The notes under the pieces are model-generated. The model was not told the DNA's origin, searched no databases, and saw only the letters and a program-made list of their open reading frames with translations. A program made the position numbers and the translations under genes. From Candidatus Acetatifactor stercoripullorum (GTDB taxonomy: Bacteria > Bacillota > Clostridia > Lachnospirales > Lachnospiraceae), in assembly GCA_019114005.1 (NCBI GenBank), contig DXGH01000023.1, positions 1-47,450 of the forward strand: a DNA stretch of 47,450 nucleotides, written 5' to 3'. How positions within the stretch are numbered: the stretch's first letter is position 1; every line of letters starts with the position of its first letter. This document shows, in pieces, positions 34,071-43,786 of this stretch.

Positions 34071-35462
34071 ATGAATTTAACGGATATCAGAGATTTGTAT
34101 CGTAAGAGAGAGCAGTTTGCGGGCAAGGAAGTCACTGTGGGCGGCTGGGTGAGAAATAACCGGGATTCTAAAAATTTTGGCTTTCTGGTGATCAACGACG
34201 GCACCTTCTTTGAACCGCTGCAGGTGGTGTATGGAGACAGTCTTTCCAATTTTGACGACATCCGCAAAATCAATGTAGGAGCTGCGCTGGTTGTAAAGGG
34301 AACCATTGTAGAGACCCCAAACGCAAAGCAGCCCTTTGAGATGCAGGCAAAAGAGGTTTCGGTGGAGGGGCCCTCGGGGGCGGATTATCCGCTGCAGAAA
34401 AAGCGCCACAGCTTTGAATATCTCAGAACCATTTCCCATCTGCGCCCCAGAACCAATACCTTTCAGGCGGTATTTCGGGTCAGGTCTCTGATCGCTTATG
34501 CCATCCACACCTTTTTTATGGAGAGAGGATTTGTGTATGTGCATACGCCCCTGATTACCGGAAGCGACTGCGAGGGCGCCGGGGAAATGTTCCAGGTGAC
34601 AACGCTGCCTCTTGACAAGGTTCCCAAAACCCAGGATGGGAAGGTGGATTTTACCCAGGACTTTTTTGGAAAGCCCACCAATCTCACCGTAAGCGGGCAG
34701 CTCAATGTGGAGACCTATGCCTTTGCCTTTAAAAACGTGTACACCTTCGGACCTACCTTCCGGGCGGAAAATTCCAATACCACCAGACATGCGGCGGAGT
34801 TTTGGATGATTGAGCCGGAGATGGCCTTTGCAGACCTGACGGACGATATGGAGCTGGCGGAAAGCATGTTAAAGTACGTGATCCGTTATGTGCTGGAGCA
34901 TGCGCCGGAGGAGATGGCTTTCTTCAACCAGTTTGTGGATAAGGGACTGATTGAAAGGCTTGAGCATGTGGCAAATTCTGATTTCGCTCATGTGACCTAC
35001 ACCCAGGCCATCGAAATTTTGGAAAAGCACAACGAGGAATTTGAGTATCAGGTGTCCTGGGGCTGCGACCTGCAGACGGAGCATGAGAGATTCCTGACGG
35101 AGAAGGAATTTAAGCGGCCTGTGTTTGTGACAGATTACCCTAAGGAGATCAAGGCTTTTTACATGAAGCTCAACGAGGATGGAAAGACGGTGGCGGCCAT
35201 GGACTGCCTGGTGCCCGGCATCGGAGAGATCATTGGCGGAAGCCAGCGTGAGGATAAGCTGGAGCTTTTGGAGCGCAGGATGGAGGAGCTTGGACTGAAC
35301 AAGGCGGACTATGATTTCTACCTTGACCTGCGCCGGTACGGCTCCGTGCGTCATGCGGGCTTTGGCCTTGGCTTTGAGAGATGCGTGATGTACCTCACAG
35401 GCATGAGCAATATCCGGGATGTGATTCCCTTCCCCCGTACCGTAAACAACTGTGATTTGTAA
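34071..35462 (+). CDS. asnS: Asparaginyl-tRNA synthetase
   Basis: This class II enzyme charges tRNA-Asn. The N-terminal OB-fold anticodon domain (about 15-110, [18 protein letters not shown]) is followed by the catalytic core. Motif 2 is [20 protein letters not shown], and the motif 3 region reads [16 protein letters not shown]. The asparagine-type residues around motif 2 separate it from aspartyl enzymes. ATG 34071 begins [10 protein letters not shown]; the earlier ATG 34041 lacks a family-like extension. The coiled-coil NlpC/P60 gene follows after nine bases. Confidence 0.95.
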   Translation: MNLTDIRDLYRKREQFAGKEVTVGGWVRNNRDSKNFGFLVINDGTFFEPLQVVYGDSLSNFDDIRKINVGAALVVKGTIVETPNAKQPFEMQAKEVSVEGPSGADYPLQKKRHSFEYLRTISHLRPRTNTFQAVFRVRSLIAYAIHTFFMERGFVYVHTPLITGSDCEGAGEMFQVTTLPLDKVPKTQDGKVDFTQDFFGKPTNLTVSGQLNVETYAFAFKNVYTFGPTFRAENSNTTRHAAEFWMIEPEMAFADLTDDMELAESMLKYVIRYVLEHAPEEMAFFNQFVDKGLIERLEHVANSDFAHVTYTQAIEILEKHNEEFEYQVSWGCDLQTEHERFLTEKEFKRPVFVTDYPKEIKAFYMKLNEDGKTVAAMDCLVPGIGEIIGGSQREDKLELLERRMEELGLNKADYDFYLDLRRYGSVRHAGFGLGFERCVMYLTGMSNIRDVIPFPRTVNNCDL

Positions 35463-35471
35463 GGGAACTGT

Positions 35472-36692
35472 ATGAGAAAAAAAACCATTAAAATAATGAA
35501 TTTTATATTGATTGCAGGACTTACCGCCGCAGCGGTGCAGACGGCGGCACCACAGCCCCTTGTTGCGGAGGCCACATCCATAACGGATATCCAGAACCAG
35601 ATTAAGGACACGCAGAATCAGCTGGACGGCATCAATGACAAGATCAGCTCTCTTACGGATGAGCAGGATCTGGTGGAGGAAAAAATAGCCGACCTGAATT
35701 CAGAGATCATCAATACCATGACAAGCATTGGGATGAAGGAGGACGAAATCGCATCCAAGGAGACGGAGATTTCTGACAAGCAGGTGCAGATTGACGAAAC
35801 CCAGCTGGAGTATGAGGCAGCCGTGGAGCGGGAGAAAAAACAGCAGGAGGATATGGCTGTGCGCACCCGTCTGATGTACGAAAACAGCAAATCCACCTAT
35901 CTGAGCATTTTTCTCCAGGGCGAGGGTCTGGCGGACATGCTAAACCGCATGGACTACATTGAAAAAATCTATGAGTATGACAAGGAGAAGCTGGAGGAAT
36001 ACATAGAGACAAAGAATCAGGTTCACGATCTCTGGGATCAGCTGGAGGCAGAAAAAGCGCAGCTTGAGACAGACAAAAGCCAGCTGGAAGCAGACCGGAC
36101 TGCGTTAGAGTCTCAGAAGGCCAACCTGGATACTCTGCTGGCCAAGAAAAAACAGGAATCCGCCAATTTTGAGGCGGAGATCAAGAGAGCCCAGCAGGAG
36201 GCGGCTGTTTTCAAGACCCAGCTGCAGCAGGAGCAGGCCCAGTTAAAGAAGCTGCAGGCTCAGCAAAACCAGGGAAGCAGCTCTTCCGCTGCCAACGGAA
36301 CCTACACACCCACCTCCTATACCTCCACCATTGAGAATGCGTCAGGAAGCGATCTGGGGAAAAAGATAGCAAAATACGCCTGCCAGTACATTGGCAATCC
36401 CTATGTGGCGGGAGGCACCAGCCTCACAAACGGAGCGGACTGCTCCGGCTTTACCTACCGGGTTTACAAGGATTTCGGATATAGCCTGCCCAGAACTTCC
36501 TACGAGCAGAGAAGCGCGGGTGCAGGAGTCAGCTATGACGAGGCGCAGCCGGGAGATCTGATCTGCTACGACGGACATGTGGCCCTCTACATCGGCGGGG
36601 GGCTGATCGTGCACGCCAGCACGCAGCGGACGGGCATTAAGGTGAGCAATGCCAACTATAGAACCATTCTGGCGGTAAGGAGAATTATTTGA
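35472..36692 (+). CDS. PcsB-like coiled-coil NlpC/P60 peptidoglycan hydrolase
   Basis: This is an exported endopeptidase expected to cut peptidoglycan stem peptides, perhaps in cell separation. It has a signal peptide (1-33, ending VAEA), a long coiled coil (38-270, rich in Glu, Gln, Lys), a Ser/Thr linker and a C-terminal NlpC/P60 domain (about 290-406). The catalytic cysteine is in [12 protein letters not shown], the histidine in GHVALYIG, and a third polar residue is likely in IVHAS. The layout matches PcsB/CwlO-type proteins, whose coiled coil is often controlled by FtsEX. Start ATG 35472. Its stop overlaps the nfo start by one base. Confidence 0.9.
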   Translation: MRKKTIKIMNFILIAGLTAAAVQTAAPQPLVAEATSITDIQNQIKDTQNQLDGINDKISSLTDEQDLVEEKIADLNSEIINTMTSIGMKEDEIASKETEISDKQVQIDETQLEYEAAVEREKKQQEDMAVRTRLMYENSKSTYLSIFLQGEGLADMLNRMDYIEKIYEYDKEKLEEYIETKNQVHDLWDQLEAEKAQLETDKSQLEADRTALESQKANLDTLLAKKKQESANFEAEIKRAQQEAAVFKTQLQQEQAQLKKLQAQQNQGSSSSAANGTYTPTSYTSTIENASGSDLGKKIAKYACQYIGNPYVAGGTSLTNGADCSGFTYRVYKDFGYSLPRTSYEQRSAGAGVSYDEAQPGDLICYDGHVALYIGGGLIVHASTQRTGIKVSNANYRTILAVRRII

Positions 36693-37522
36693 TGCTGCGG
36701 ATAGGATGCCATTTATCGTCATCTAAGGGATTTTTGGCCATGGCCCGGACGGCGGAAGATATCGGAGCCAATACCTTTCAGTTTTTTACCAGGAATCCCA
36801 GAGGAGGGGCGGCAAAGGAATGGAAGAAACAGGATGTGGAGGCCATGCTTGCCTTTTGTGAAAAAAAGGGAATCGGCTGCTTGCTGGCCCATGCCCCCTA
36901 TACCTTGAATGCCTGTGCAAAGGACGAGGGCATACGCAGGTTTGCCTTGGAGACCCTGGAGGATGATCTGCGGCGTCTTTCGCTTCTGCCCGGATGTATG
37001 TACAATTTCCATCCGGGAAGTCATGTGCAGCAAGGAGCGCAGAAGGGAATAGAGCTCATTGCGGATACCCTGAATCAGGTTTTGACCAGGGAACAGACCA
37101 CCACCGTGCTTTTGGAAACCATGGCGGGCAAGGGAAGCGAGGTGGGGCGCAGTTTTGAAGAGCTTTCCCGTATTCTGGAGCGGGTAGAGCTTTCTGATAA
37201 GCTGGGAGTGTGTCTGGATACCTGCCATGTATGGGACGGCGGCTATGATATTGCAGGAAAGCTGGATCAGGTTTTAGAGGAATTCGACAGAATCCTGGGA
37301 TTAGAGCGGCTGAAAGCAGTTCATTTGAACGATTCCTTAAACGGTCTTGGCAGCCATAAGGATCGGCATGCCAAAATAGGCCAGGGAGAAATCGGACTTG
37401 CGGCCTTTGGCAGGATCATCAATCATCCAAGACTGAGAGACCTGCCCTTTTATCTGGAGACGCCAAACGAGTTGGAGGGGTATCAGGCTGAGATCGCTTT
37501 GCTCAGGGGGCTTTATGAGTAA
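36692..37522 (+). CDS. nfo: Deoxyribonuclease IV (AP endonuclease)
   Basis: Endonuclease IV cuts DNA at abasic sites in base excision repair. The TIM-barrel protein of 276 residues has the metal motifs in order: [77 protein letters not shown] and the C-terminal [11 protein letters not shown] 36692 overlaps the preceding stop (TGATG) and has AAGGAG nine bases upstream. Its 3' end overlaps recQ by eight bases, giving a DNA-repair pair. Confidence 0.95.
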   Translation: MLRIGCHLSSSKGFLAMARTAEDIGANTFQFFTRNPRGGAAKEWKKQDVEAMLAFCEKKGIGCLLAHAPYTLNACAKDEGIRRFALETLEDDLRRLSLLPGCMYNFHPGSHVQQGAQKGIELIADTLNQVLTREQTTTVLLETMAGKGSEVGRSFEELSRILERVELSDKLGVCLDTCHVWDGGYDIAGKLDQVLEEFDRILGLERLKAVHLNDSLNGLGSHKDRHAKIGQGEIGLAAFGRIINHPRLRDLPFYLETPNELEGYQAEIALLRGLYE

Positions 37523-39380
37523 AGGGGAAAAGCTTGCGGTTTTAAAGAAATATTTTGGCTATGACAGCTTCCGGGAGGGACAGGAAGCGCTGATAGACAG
37601 TCTGCTAAGCGGCAGAGATGTGCTGGGTATCATGCCCACGGGGGCGGGGAAATCCCTCTGCTATCAGGTTCCGGCGCTGATGCTTCCGGGAATTACGCTG
37701 GTGGTTTCTCCGCTGATCTCTCTGATGAAGGATCAGGTGGCGGCATTGAACCAGGCAGGAGTGCATGCGGCCTATTTAAACAGCTCTCTCACCTATGGAC
37801 AATACCGCAAGGCTCTCTGGTATGCAGCACAGGGAAGATATTCCATTATCTATGTGGCCCCTGAGCGGCTTGAGACAGAGGAATTTCTTGACTTTGCCGG
37901 GAATGCGGTCATTTCCATGGTAGCGGTGGATGAAGCTCACTGCGTGTCACAGTGGGGACAGGATTTTCGGCCAAGCTATTTAAAAATCGCGGAATTTATC
38001 CAAAAGCTTCCCGCCAGGCCTGTGGTGGGAGCCTTTACAGCCACTGCCACAAAAGAGGTGAGGCAGGATGTGATCTCTCTTTTGAAGCTGCAGGAGCCTT
38101 TTGTGGTGACCACCGGATATGACAGACCCAATCTGTATCTGGGAGTATACAGTCCGAAAGATAAGTACGCGGCTGCCCGCAGCTTTATTGAAAGACATCC
38201 GGGACAGTGCGGGATTGTGTACTGTGCCACCAGAAGGCTGGTGGAGGAGGTGTGCGAAAGGCTGCAGGAGGAGGGATTTTCCGCTACCCGGTATCACGCG
38301 GGACTTTCCGACGAGGAGCGCAGAATCAGTCAGGAGGATTTTACCTATGACAGAAAGCTTATTATGGTTGCCACCAATGCCTTTGGCATGGGGATTGATA
38401 AATCCAATGTAAGATACGTGGTGCACTACAATATGCCCAAGAATCTGGAGTCCTACTATCAGGAGGCAGGCCGCTGTGCCAGAGACGGGGAGCCGGGAGA
38501 ATGTATTTTGCTCTACGGCGGACAGGATGTGGTCACTAACCAGTTTTTGATTGAAAACAGTCAGGAAAACGAAGAGCTGGAGGAAGAAGTCAGGGCGGTG
38601 GTTCAGGCAAAGGACAGAGAACGTCTCAAAAAAATGACATGGTACTGCTTTACCCACCATTGCCTGAGAGACTATATTTTAAAATATTTTGGAGAGCAAG
38701 GTACTCATGACTGCGGAAACTGCAGCAACTGCCTTTCCTCCTTTGAGACGGTGGAGGTGACAAGGATAGCCGGTGCACTGGTGGGCTGTGTCTCGGCCTG
38801 CAGACAGCGTTTTGGAATCTCCGTGATTCTGGATACGGTGCGGGGAGCAGATACGGCCAGAATCAGAAAATACCGCATGAATTACAACCTATATTACGGA
38901 GCACTGGCGGGCACACCGGAACAGATTCTTCGGAGTGTGCTAAACGACCTGCTGTGTCAGGGATATCTGGCATCCACGGATGACCAGTATGCCGTCCTGA
39001 AGCTCACAGACAAATCGGACCGGATTTCTCAAAAGGGAGAGCGTATATTTGCAAAGCTTCCCAAAGAAGAAAAAGAGCTGTGGCAAAGGGAGACTTTTGC
39101 AGAAGAAAAGAGGAGAGCAGATTTTCGGGGAAAAGGACGCAACGCTTCCCTGCAAAGACCTATGTTTGACCGGCTGAAGGCATTGCGCAGTGAGATTGCC
39201 AGGGAAGAAAAGGTGCCTCCATATCTGATTTTTTCCGATAAGACCCTGGAGCATATGGGGGTGTTAAAGCCAAAAAGCAAAGAGGAGATGCTTCAGGTAA
39301 CAGGAGTGGGACAATATAAATTTGAGAAATACGGCAGAAGATTTCTTGCAATTTTTCTGGACAAAGACCAGGTGTTGTGA
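37515..39380 (+). CDS. recQ: RecQ-family DNA helicase
   Basis: This is a 3'-5' helicase for recombination and repair. The 621-residue protein has Walker [13 protein letters not shown] (K46), the DEAH box (139-142) followed by [13 protein letters not shown] (RecQ aromatic loop), GAFTATAT, the Arg-finger region [14 protein letters not shown], and the zinc-binding cysteines ending CGNCSNC. The RQC winged helix (about 415-500) and an HRDC domain (about 548-615) complete the classic three-part plan. It starts inside the end of nfo, so the two are translationally coupled, and it ends before a terminator. Confidence 0.96.
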   Translation: MSKGEKLAVLKKYFGYDSFREGQEALIDSLLSGRDVLGIMPTGAGKSLCYQVPALMLPGITLVVSPLISLMKDQVAALNQAGVHAAYLNSSLTYGQYRKALWYAAQGRYSIIYVAPERLETEEFLDFAGNAVISMVAVDEAHCVSQWGQDFRPSYLKIAEFIQKLPARPVVGAFTATATKEVRQDVISLLKLQEPFVVTTGYDRPNLYLGVYSPKDKYAAARSFIERHPGQCGIVYCATRRLVEEVCERLQEEGFSATRYHAGLSDEERRISQEDFTYDRKLIMVATNAFGMGIDKSNVRYVVHYNMPKNLESYYQEAGRCARDGEPGECILLYGGQDVVTNQFLIENSQENEELEEEVRAVVQAKDRERLKKMTWYCFTHHCLRDYILKYFGEQGTHDCGNCSNCLSSFETVEVTRIAGALVGCVSACRQRFGISVILDTVRGADTARIRKYRMNYNLYYGALAGTPEQILRSVLNDLLCQGYLASTDDQYAVLKLTDKSDRISQKGERIFAKLPKEEKELWQRETFAEEKRRADFRGKGRNASLQRPMFDRLKALRSEIAREEKVPPYLIFSDKTLEHMGVLKPKSKEEMLQVTGVGQYKFEKYGRRFLAIFLDKDQVL

Positions 39381-39389
39381 TAGTCTTAG

Positions 39390-39420
39390 GACAAGAGCTT
39401 TCTGAGGGCTCTTGTCTTTT
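39390..39420 (+). terminator. Intrinsic terminator after recQ
   Basis: GACAAGAGC (39390-39398) pairs with GCTCTTGTC (39408-39416) and is followed by TTTT. It ends the nfo-recQ transcript. Confidence 0.8.
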
Positions 39421-39529
39421 CTCATTCAGGATGGCGCACAGAGAATGTGCTGTCACACCTGTTTTCAACGGCTTTTCGCCGATTGTACCCATTTTATACT
39501 ATAAAATTTTTGTGAAAAGGAGAAGGATT

Positions 39530-40588
39530 ATGACCTATGAAGAATTTAAGAAGGAACTGTACCGCAATGCTTTGAACCAAGCCCGGCTGTGGGGAAAAAC
39601 GGCAAGGCTTGTGGAAAAGGGAACAGTGTGCCGGGAGCCGCAGGTCATGGGGGCTATCGCAGCCATGAATCAAAATGCTCCGTCTGCAAAGGACGCTGTC
39701 GTCAAGGAGGATATGCTGCTTGTGCTGCTTCAGTATGCTCCTGCGGAAAATGCTTTGCAGGCAAATACTCTGCCGGAGTGCAAAGAGGAAGGAAGGGCGC
39801 CTGCATATTCCGGAATCCTTTGCTGGAAGGTGCGCACCTTGTATGAGCGCTTTCTGCGGGAGGGCTGGCAGAGCGTTCTGCCGGAAATTGCCATGAAGCT
39901 TCAGGGCAGCAAGGGACAGGAACCCCAGGCGTCCCTGTGGGAGAAGGGTTATGAGCAAAACTGCGGCAGGCTCATTTTGAGGCCCCTTAATATATGGGAA
40001 AACAGAGAGGAGCTGGAGCACTGTGTTTATTGGAGTTATGGAGAAATCGGTCTGGTGCTGTATGCTTTGCTTTATGATCTGGAAGAGGATTTTATGACCA
40101 TGAAGGTTACCAGGGGCATGGTGGAAAGATGGGGTGTATCTTTTGAGGAAGCTCTCACGGGAGCCCTTCTGAATACCTTTGCCCAGATGCCGCCCAGGCT
40201 TTATCATGGCATGGATATCCGCTCCTCCTATGACTGGAAGGATGGAATTTTTATGGAGGAGGAAGGGAAAATCAGCATAGAAATCCATCCCCAGTCTCAG
40301 GAGGAGGGAATGTGCGGATACCGGCTTACCACGGTGAGATGGTTAAACGGAGCCGTTGCATTCTTCTATCCCGGTGTAAGGCAGCGTCTGGCAGAGCTTT
40401 TGGATGGGGACTTTTATGTGGGATTTACCAGCATACACGAGGCGGTAATTCATCCGGTACAGCACAAAATTCTGGGAGAGATGAAGGCGGCCATCCAGCA
40501 TACCAATGCTGTATTTGACCGCCGGGAAATGCTCACCGACAAGGTGTACCGCTATTGCCGGGCGAGAAATGAGCTCATAGAGGTTTAG
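39530..40588 (+). CDS. DUF5688-family protein
   Basis: This 352-residue cytoplasmic protein has no known function. It starts MTYEEFKKELYRNAL and has a late FYVGFTSIHEAVIHPVQH segment, where the DUF5688 family carries a SSIHEVI-type motif. I see no catalytic signature, signal peptide or membrane span. ATG 39530 is chosen because AAGGAG lies nearby; a much longer frame opens at 39377 but crosses the recQ terminator. It converges on the histidine phosphatase gene with a four-base gap. Confidence 0.65.
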   Translation: MTYEEFKKELYRNALNQARLWGKTARLVEKGTVCREPQVMGAIAAMNQNAPSAKDAVVKEDMLLVLLQYAPAENALQANTLPECKEEGRAPAYSGILCWKVRTLYERFLREGWQSVLPEIAMKLQGSKGQEPQASLWEKGYEQNCGRLILRPLNIWENREELEHCVYWSYGEIGLVLYALLYDLEEDFMTMKVTRGMVERWGVSFEEALTGALLNTFAQMPPRLYHGMDIRSSYDWKDGIFMEEEGKISIEIHPQSQEEGMCGYRLTTVRWLNGAVAFFYPGVRQRLAELLDGDFYVGFTSIHEAVIHPVQHKILGEMKAAIQHTNAVFDRREMLTDKVYRYCRARNELIEV

Positions 40589-40592
40589 GGTG

Positions 40593-41201
40593 CTAATCAT
40601 AGGTTCTGCCAGGTTCCAAGATGCGGAAATGACCATTTTTCAGTGAAATTTGTGACACTGCACAGTTTTTCAGCGAAAAATGCCAGAAATCCTCCAGGGG
40701 AATCTGCGCTATGGTGTTTAGGATGCTTCTGTTTAAAGCGCCGTGTCCTGCAAGCAGGACAGTTTCACAGACCCCTTCCAGAGGGAGAATTTTCTCCTTC
40801 AGAAAAGATGCACTTCTTTGATACAGACTGTGGAAGGATTCCCCATTTTGACCGGGTACATATTGCTTGGGCCTTTTCCAGAAATCATAGAGAGGATTGG
40901 AGTCCCCCTCCTTCATCTGGGGCGGCACTACGGTGCCCTCCCAGACACCAAAGCTGATTTCTTTGAGCCGGTCGTCTGTGGACAGGGGAATCTGGCGGTC
41001 TCCGATTATGATTCTTGCAGTTTCCAGAGCCCGGCACAGGGGAGAGCTGAAGGCCATTTCAAAGGGAACTGTTCTTAAGGCTTCTGCGGTTTTTTTGGCA
41101 AGGGCAATGCCGGAGGCGTTCAGAGGGATATCGGACTGCCCCTGGAAGCGGAAGGCCTTGTTCCAGTCGGTTTCTCCGTGGCGTATCAGGTAAATGATCA
41201 T
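40593..41201 (-). CDS. Histidine phosphatase (phosphoglycerate mutase-like)
   Basis: This 202-residue enzyme belongs to the histidine phosphatase superfamily. The phospho-acceptor histidine is in LIRHGETDWN, and the other core residues lie in SSPLCRALETA, FGVWEG and the LAGHGALNR motif. The family includes cofactor-dependent phosphoglycerate mutases and many small-molecule phosphatases; the short length and variable middle suggest a phosphatase, but the substrate is unknown. The ATG at 41201 has AAAGGAG seven to eight bases upstream on the reverse strand. Confidence 0.88.
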   Translation of the reverse strand: MIIYLIRHGETDWNKAFRFQGQSDIPLNASGIALAKKTAEALRTVPFEMAFSSPLCRALETARIIIGDRQIPLSTDDRLKEISFGVWEGTVVPPQMKEGDSNPLYDFWKRPKQYVPGQNGESFHSLYQRSASFLKEKILPLEGVCETVLLAGHGALNRSILNTIAQIPLEDFWHFSLKNCAVSQISLKNGHFRILEPGRTYD

Positions 41202-41305
41202 AGGTGTGCTCCTTTCAGAGGAAAACAGTTTTTTTTGTCTATTTCCTCAGCAGCTTCTATCATAGCATCTTCCGGACAAAATGAAAATAGCGTCTATGCA
41301 GGGGC

Positions 41306-41334
41306 TCGACAAAAGGCGGCAAAGAAGGTAAAAT
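41306..41334 (+). promoter_or_regulatory. Sigma-A promoter of mgsA
   Basis: TCGACA (41306-41311) and TAAAAT (41329-41334) are separated by 17 bases. Transcription should start near 41341, 44 bases before mgsA, which excludes a frame that opens as far upstream as 41178. Confidence 0.6.
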
Positions 41335-41384
41335 TTGATAAAACGGTATTGACTGTCAAAAAAGGAAAGGAAGCGCGGGAAGGT

Positions 41385-41864
41385 ATGGAAAGGGATTATA
41401 TTACACTTACGATCGGCAAGCAGAAAAACATTGCTTTGATTGCCCATGACGGCAAAAAACAGGAAATGATAAAGTGGTGTCAGGACAATGAGGAAATTCT
41501 GAGACGGCATTTTTTGTGTGGAACAGGCACTACGGCAAGGATGATCACGGAAAAGACAGGGCTGCCCGTAAAGGGCTACAACAGCGGCCCCTTGGGCGGG
41601 GATCAGCAGATTGGAGCAAAGATTGTAGAGGGGAAAATAGATTTCGTGGTATTTTTTTCCGACCCCCTGACGGCTGCGCCCCATGACCCTGACGTAAAGG
41701 CCCTTCTGCGCATTGCCCAGGTGTATGATATTCCCATTGCCAACAATAAGGCCACGGCAGATTTTCTGGTGCACTCCAGCCTGATGAATGAATGCTATGA
41801 CCATGATGTGATTAATTTCAACAAGAATATTGCATTGCGGGCACAGAGCATGCAGGAGGCATAA
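41385..41864 (+). CDS. mgsA: Methylglyoxal synthase
   Basis: The enzyme converts dihydroxyacetone phosphate to methylglyoxal and phosphate, bypassing lower glycolysis when phosphate is short. The 159-residue protein has the phosphate loop CGTGTTARMI, the catalytic aspartate in GPLGGDQQIG (D73), the histidine segment DPLTAAPHDPDVKALLR, and PIANNKATADFL. ATG 41385 follows GGAAGG; longer upstream reading is excluded by the promoter. The GH28 gene starts 10 bases downstream. Methylglyoxal is an electrophile, and an electrophile-type HxlR regulator is encoded about 3.2 kb away, though any link is speculative. Confidence 0.93.
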   Translation: MERDYITLTIGKQKNIALIAHDGKKQEMIKWCQDNEEILRRHFLCGTGTTARMITEKTGLPVKGYNSGPLGGDQQIGAKIVEGKIDFVVFFSDPLTAAPHDPDVKALLRIAQVYDIPIANNKATADFLVHSSLMNECYDHDVINFNKNIALRAQSMQEA

Positions 41865-41874
41865 AGGAGAGAAT

Positions 41875-43104
41875 ATGCAGCGGCTTAACATAGCAGACTT
41901 TGGAGCTGTGCCGGACGGGGGCATGGTGTGCACGAAGGCGATACAAAGGGCCATAGATCTTTGCGGCCGAGGCGGCATTGTGTATGTTCCTAAGGGGGAA
42001 TTTGTCACCGGCGCCCTGTTTTTAAAAAGTGATATGACGCTGCTTCTGGAAGAGGGCGCAAGGCTTAAGGGCAGCGGAGACATCCGGGATTTTCCGGTTG
42101 TGGGCTGTCCCTTTGAGGGGCTTATGCAGCTTTGTTATGCGAGCCTGATCAACACAAACGGAGCCCCCTGTGAAAATATTACAATAGAGGGAAAGGGCGT
42201 TCTTGACGCCAACGGTGTGGAGCTGTTTGCCCTGGAAATGGAGGAAAATAAGGGGAAACGGGGGCGTGCCGTCTGCATCTGGAATGCCAAAAATGTTACC
42301 CTGAGGGATGTGACCATACGCCAGTCGCCGGCGTGGTGCCTGCATTTAATCTACTGTAACAATGTGCTGCTGGATGGGATTTCCGTGCACAGTAAATACG
42401 ATGAAAACGGGGAAAAGTATCAGGGGATTTTCAATGGAGACGGCATCGATGTGGATTCCTGCCGGGATGTGCTGATCCGAAATTCCCTGATTGCCAGCCA
42501 GGATGACTGTATTGCGGTGAAATCGGGAAGAGATGCGGAGGGCAGGCGTATAGGACTCCCCTCCATCAATGTTACTGTGGAGAACTGCGTTTTTAAAAGC
42601 GGCTTCGGCGTGGCGGTGGGAAGCGAAATGTCCGGGGGCGTCCGGGATGTTTTTGTGCGAAACTGTACCTTTGAAAATACCTTCAGCCTTGCCAGCATTA
42701 AGGCGGTGCGGGGAAGAGGCGGCTACATCAGAAATATTCATTTTGAAAACTGTACGCTGGTCAACGCAGACAAAGAGGTAAAGGCCACAAAATGGTTCCG
42801 GGGAGCCATTTATGCGGATGGATTTTACGGGGAGGAAGAATTTGACTGGGATGCACCCGTAAAGGTGGATGAGACGACCCCTGAGGTGGACGGTATTTAT
42901 TTTAAGAATATTACGGTGGATACACAAGAGGGCTATGGGGTGTATCTCTGTGGGCTTCCCGAAATGCCCTATAGGAATATTTTCCTCGAAAATGTGAAGG
43001 CTTCGGGAGAATATGGCATGGAGACGAAAAACATTCAAAATCTGCAGTCTGTGGACACACAGGTGTCAGGCAGGAAAAGTCAAGGGGAAAATGCTGTGAA
43101 ATAG
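41875..43104 (+). CDS. Glycoside hydrolase family 28 (polygalacturonase-like)
   Basis: This right-handed beta-helix enzyme of 409 residues belongs to GH28. Its signatures are NGDGIDVDSC (first catalytic Asp), SQDDCIAVKSG (the paired Asp), GFGVAVGSEMSGGV (normally carrying the conserved His of GHG; here GFG then GSEMSGGV) and SIKAVRGRGG (RIK-like substrate site). There is no signal peptide, so it probably acts inside the cell on pectin oligosaccharides. It starts at ATG 41875 with AAAGGAG (41863-41869) and is probably co-transcribed with mgsA. No sugar transporter is adjacent. Confidence 0.88.
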   Translation: MQRLNIADFGAVPDGGMVCTKAIQRAIDLCGRGGIVYVPKGEFVTGALFLKSDMTLLLEEGARLKGSGDIRDFPVVGCPFEGLMQLCYASLINTNGAPCENITIEGKGVLDANGVELFALEMEENKGKRGRAVCIWNAKNVTLRDVTIRQSPAWCLHLIYCNNVLLDGISVHSKYDENGEKYQGIFNGDGIDVDSCRDVLIRNSLIASQDDCIAVKSGRDAEGRRIGLPSINVTVENCVFKSGFGVAVGSEMSGGVRDVFVRNCTFENTFSLASIKAVRGRGGYIRNIHFENCTLVNADKEVKATKWFRGAIYADGFYGEEEFDWDAPVKVDETTPEVDGIYFKNITVDTQEGYGVYLCGLPEMPYRNIFLENVKASGEYGMETKNIQNLQSVDTQVSGRKSQGENAVK

Positions 43105-43154
43105 CCAAAAGGAAAAGGAGTGATCTGTGTGACGCTTTGGAAGGGAGAACGATA

Positions 43155-43730
43155 ATGGAAAAGAAACTGGAAAGGAAGGCAGCCTGGGAGCTGCTTACGG
43201 AATACACGAAAACGCCTGCGCTGTTAAGTCATGCTCAGGCTGTGGAGGCCATTATGCGGCATTTTGCAAGGCTTAACGGGGAGGATGAGGAGGTCTGGGG
43301 CGTGGCCGGGCTGCTGCATGATCTGGACTATGAGAAGTATCCCCAGGAGCATTGCAAAAAGGCAGAGGAGATTATGCGGGAGCGCGGCATCGATGAGGTC
43401 TACATCCGCGCCATGAGCTGCCACGGCTATGGGCTGTGCACGGATGTAAAGCCTGAGAGCCCAATGGAAAAGACCCTTTATACCGTGGACGAGCTGGCAG
43501 GACTGATCAATGCGGCCTGTCTGGTGCGCCCTTCCAGGAGCGTGCTGGATTTAGAGGTGAAATCCCTGAAAAAGAAGTTTAAGGATAAGGCTTTTGCCGC
43601 CGGGGTAAACAGAGAGGTCATAAAAAAGGGCTGCGAGATGCTGGGCATGGATATGGATGACGTGATGCGGGAGGCTATTGAGGGCATGAAGGAACGGGCC
43701 GATGAGATCGGCCTCAGGGGGACGCTGTAG
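43155..43730 (+). CDS. HD-domain protein (putative phosphohydrolase)
   Basis: This 191-residue cytoplasmic protein has the HD superfamily metal motif: H26 in LLSHAQAVEAIM, the paired LLHDLDYEKYP (H55, D56), and later HGYGLCTDVKPESPMEKTLY with conserved polar residues. The substrate is unknown; such small HD proteins often hydrolyse nucleotides. ATG 43155 has GGAAGGGAG about eight bases upstream; TTG 43137 is an in-frame alternative. It lies between the GH28 gene and a nitrilase-like gene on the same strand. Confidence 0.85.
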   Translation: MEKKLERKAAWELLTEYTKTPALLSHAQAVEAIMRHFARLNGEDEEVWGVAGLLHDLDYEKYPQEHCKKAEEIMRERGIDEVYIRAMSCHGYGLCTDVKPESPMEKTLYTVDELAGLINAACLVRPSRSVLDLEVKSLKKKFKDKAFAAGVNREVIKKGCEMLGMDMDDVMREAIEGMKERADEIGLRGTL

Positions 43731-43786
43731 AAGGCTTTGAGGGAAACCGATTGAGAAAAGCCATATAAAGGGAAGGATAATCCATT

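Noticed and set aside
39377..39529. Upstream extension of the DUF5688 gene from 39377
   Set aside because: It crosses the recQ terminator and lacks a ribosome binding site; ATG 39530 has AAGGAG.
41178..41384. Upstream extension of mgsA
   Set aside because: It includes the mgsA promoter and adds residues unlike the family N-terminus.
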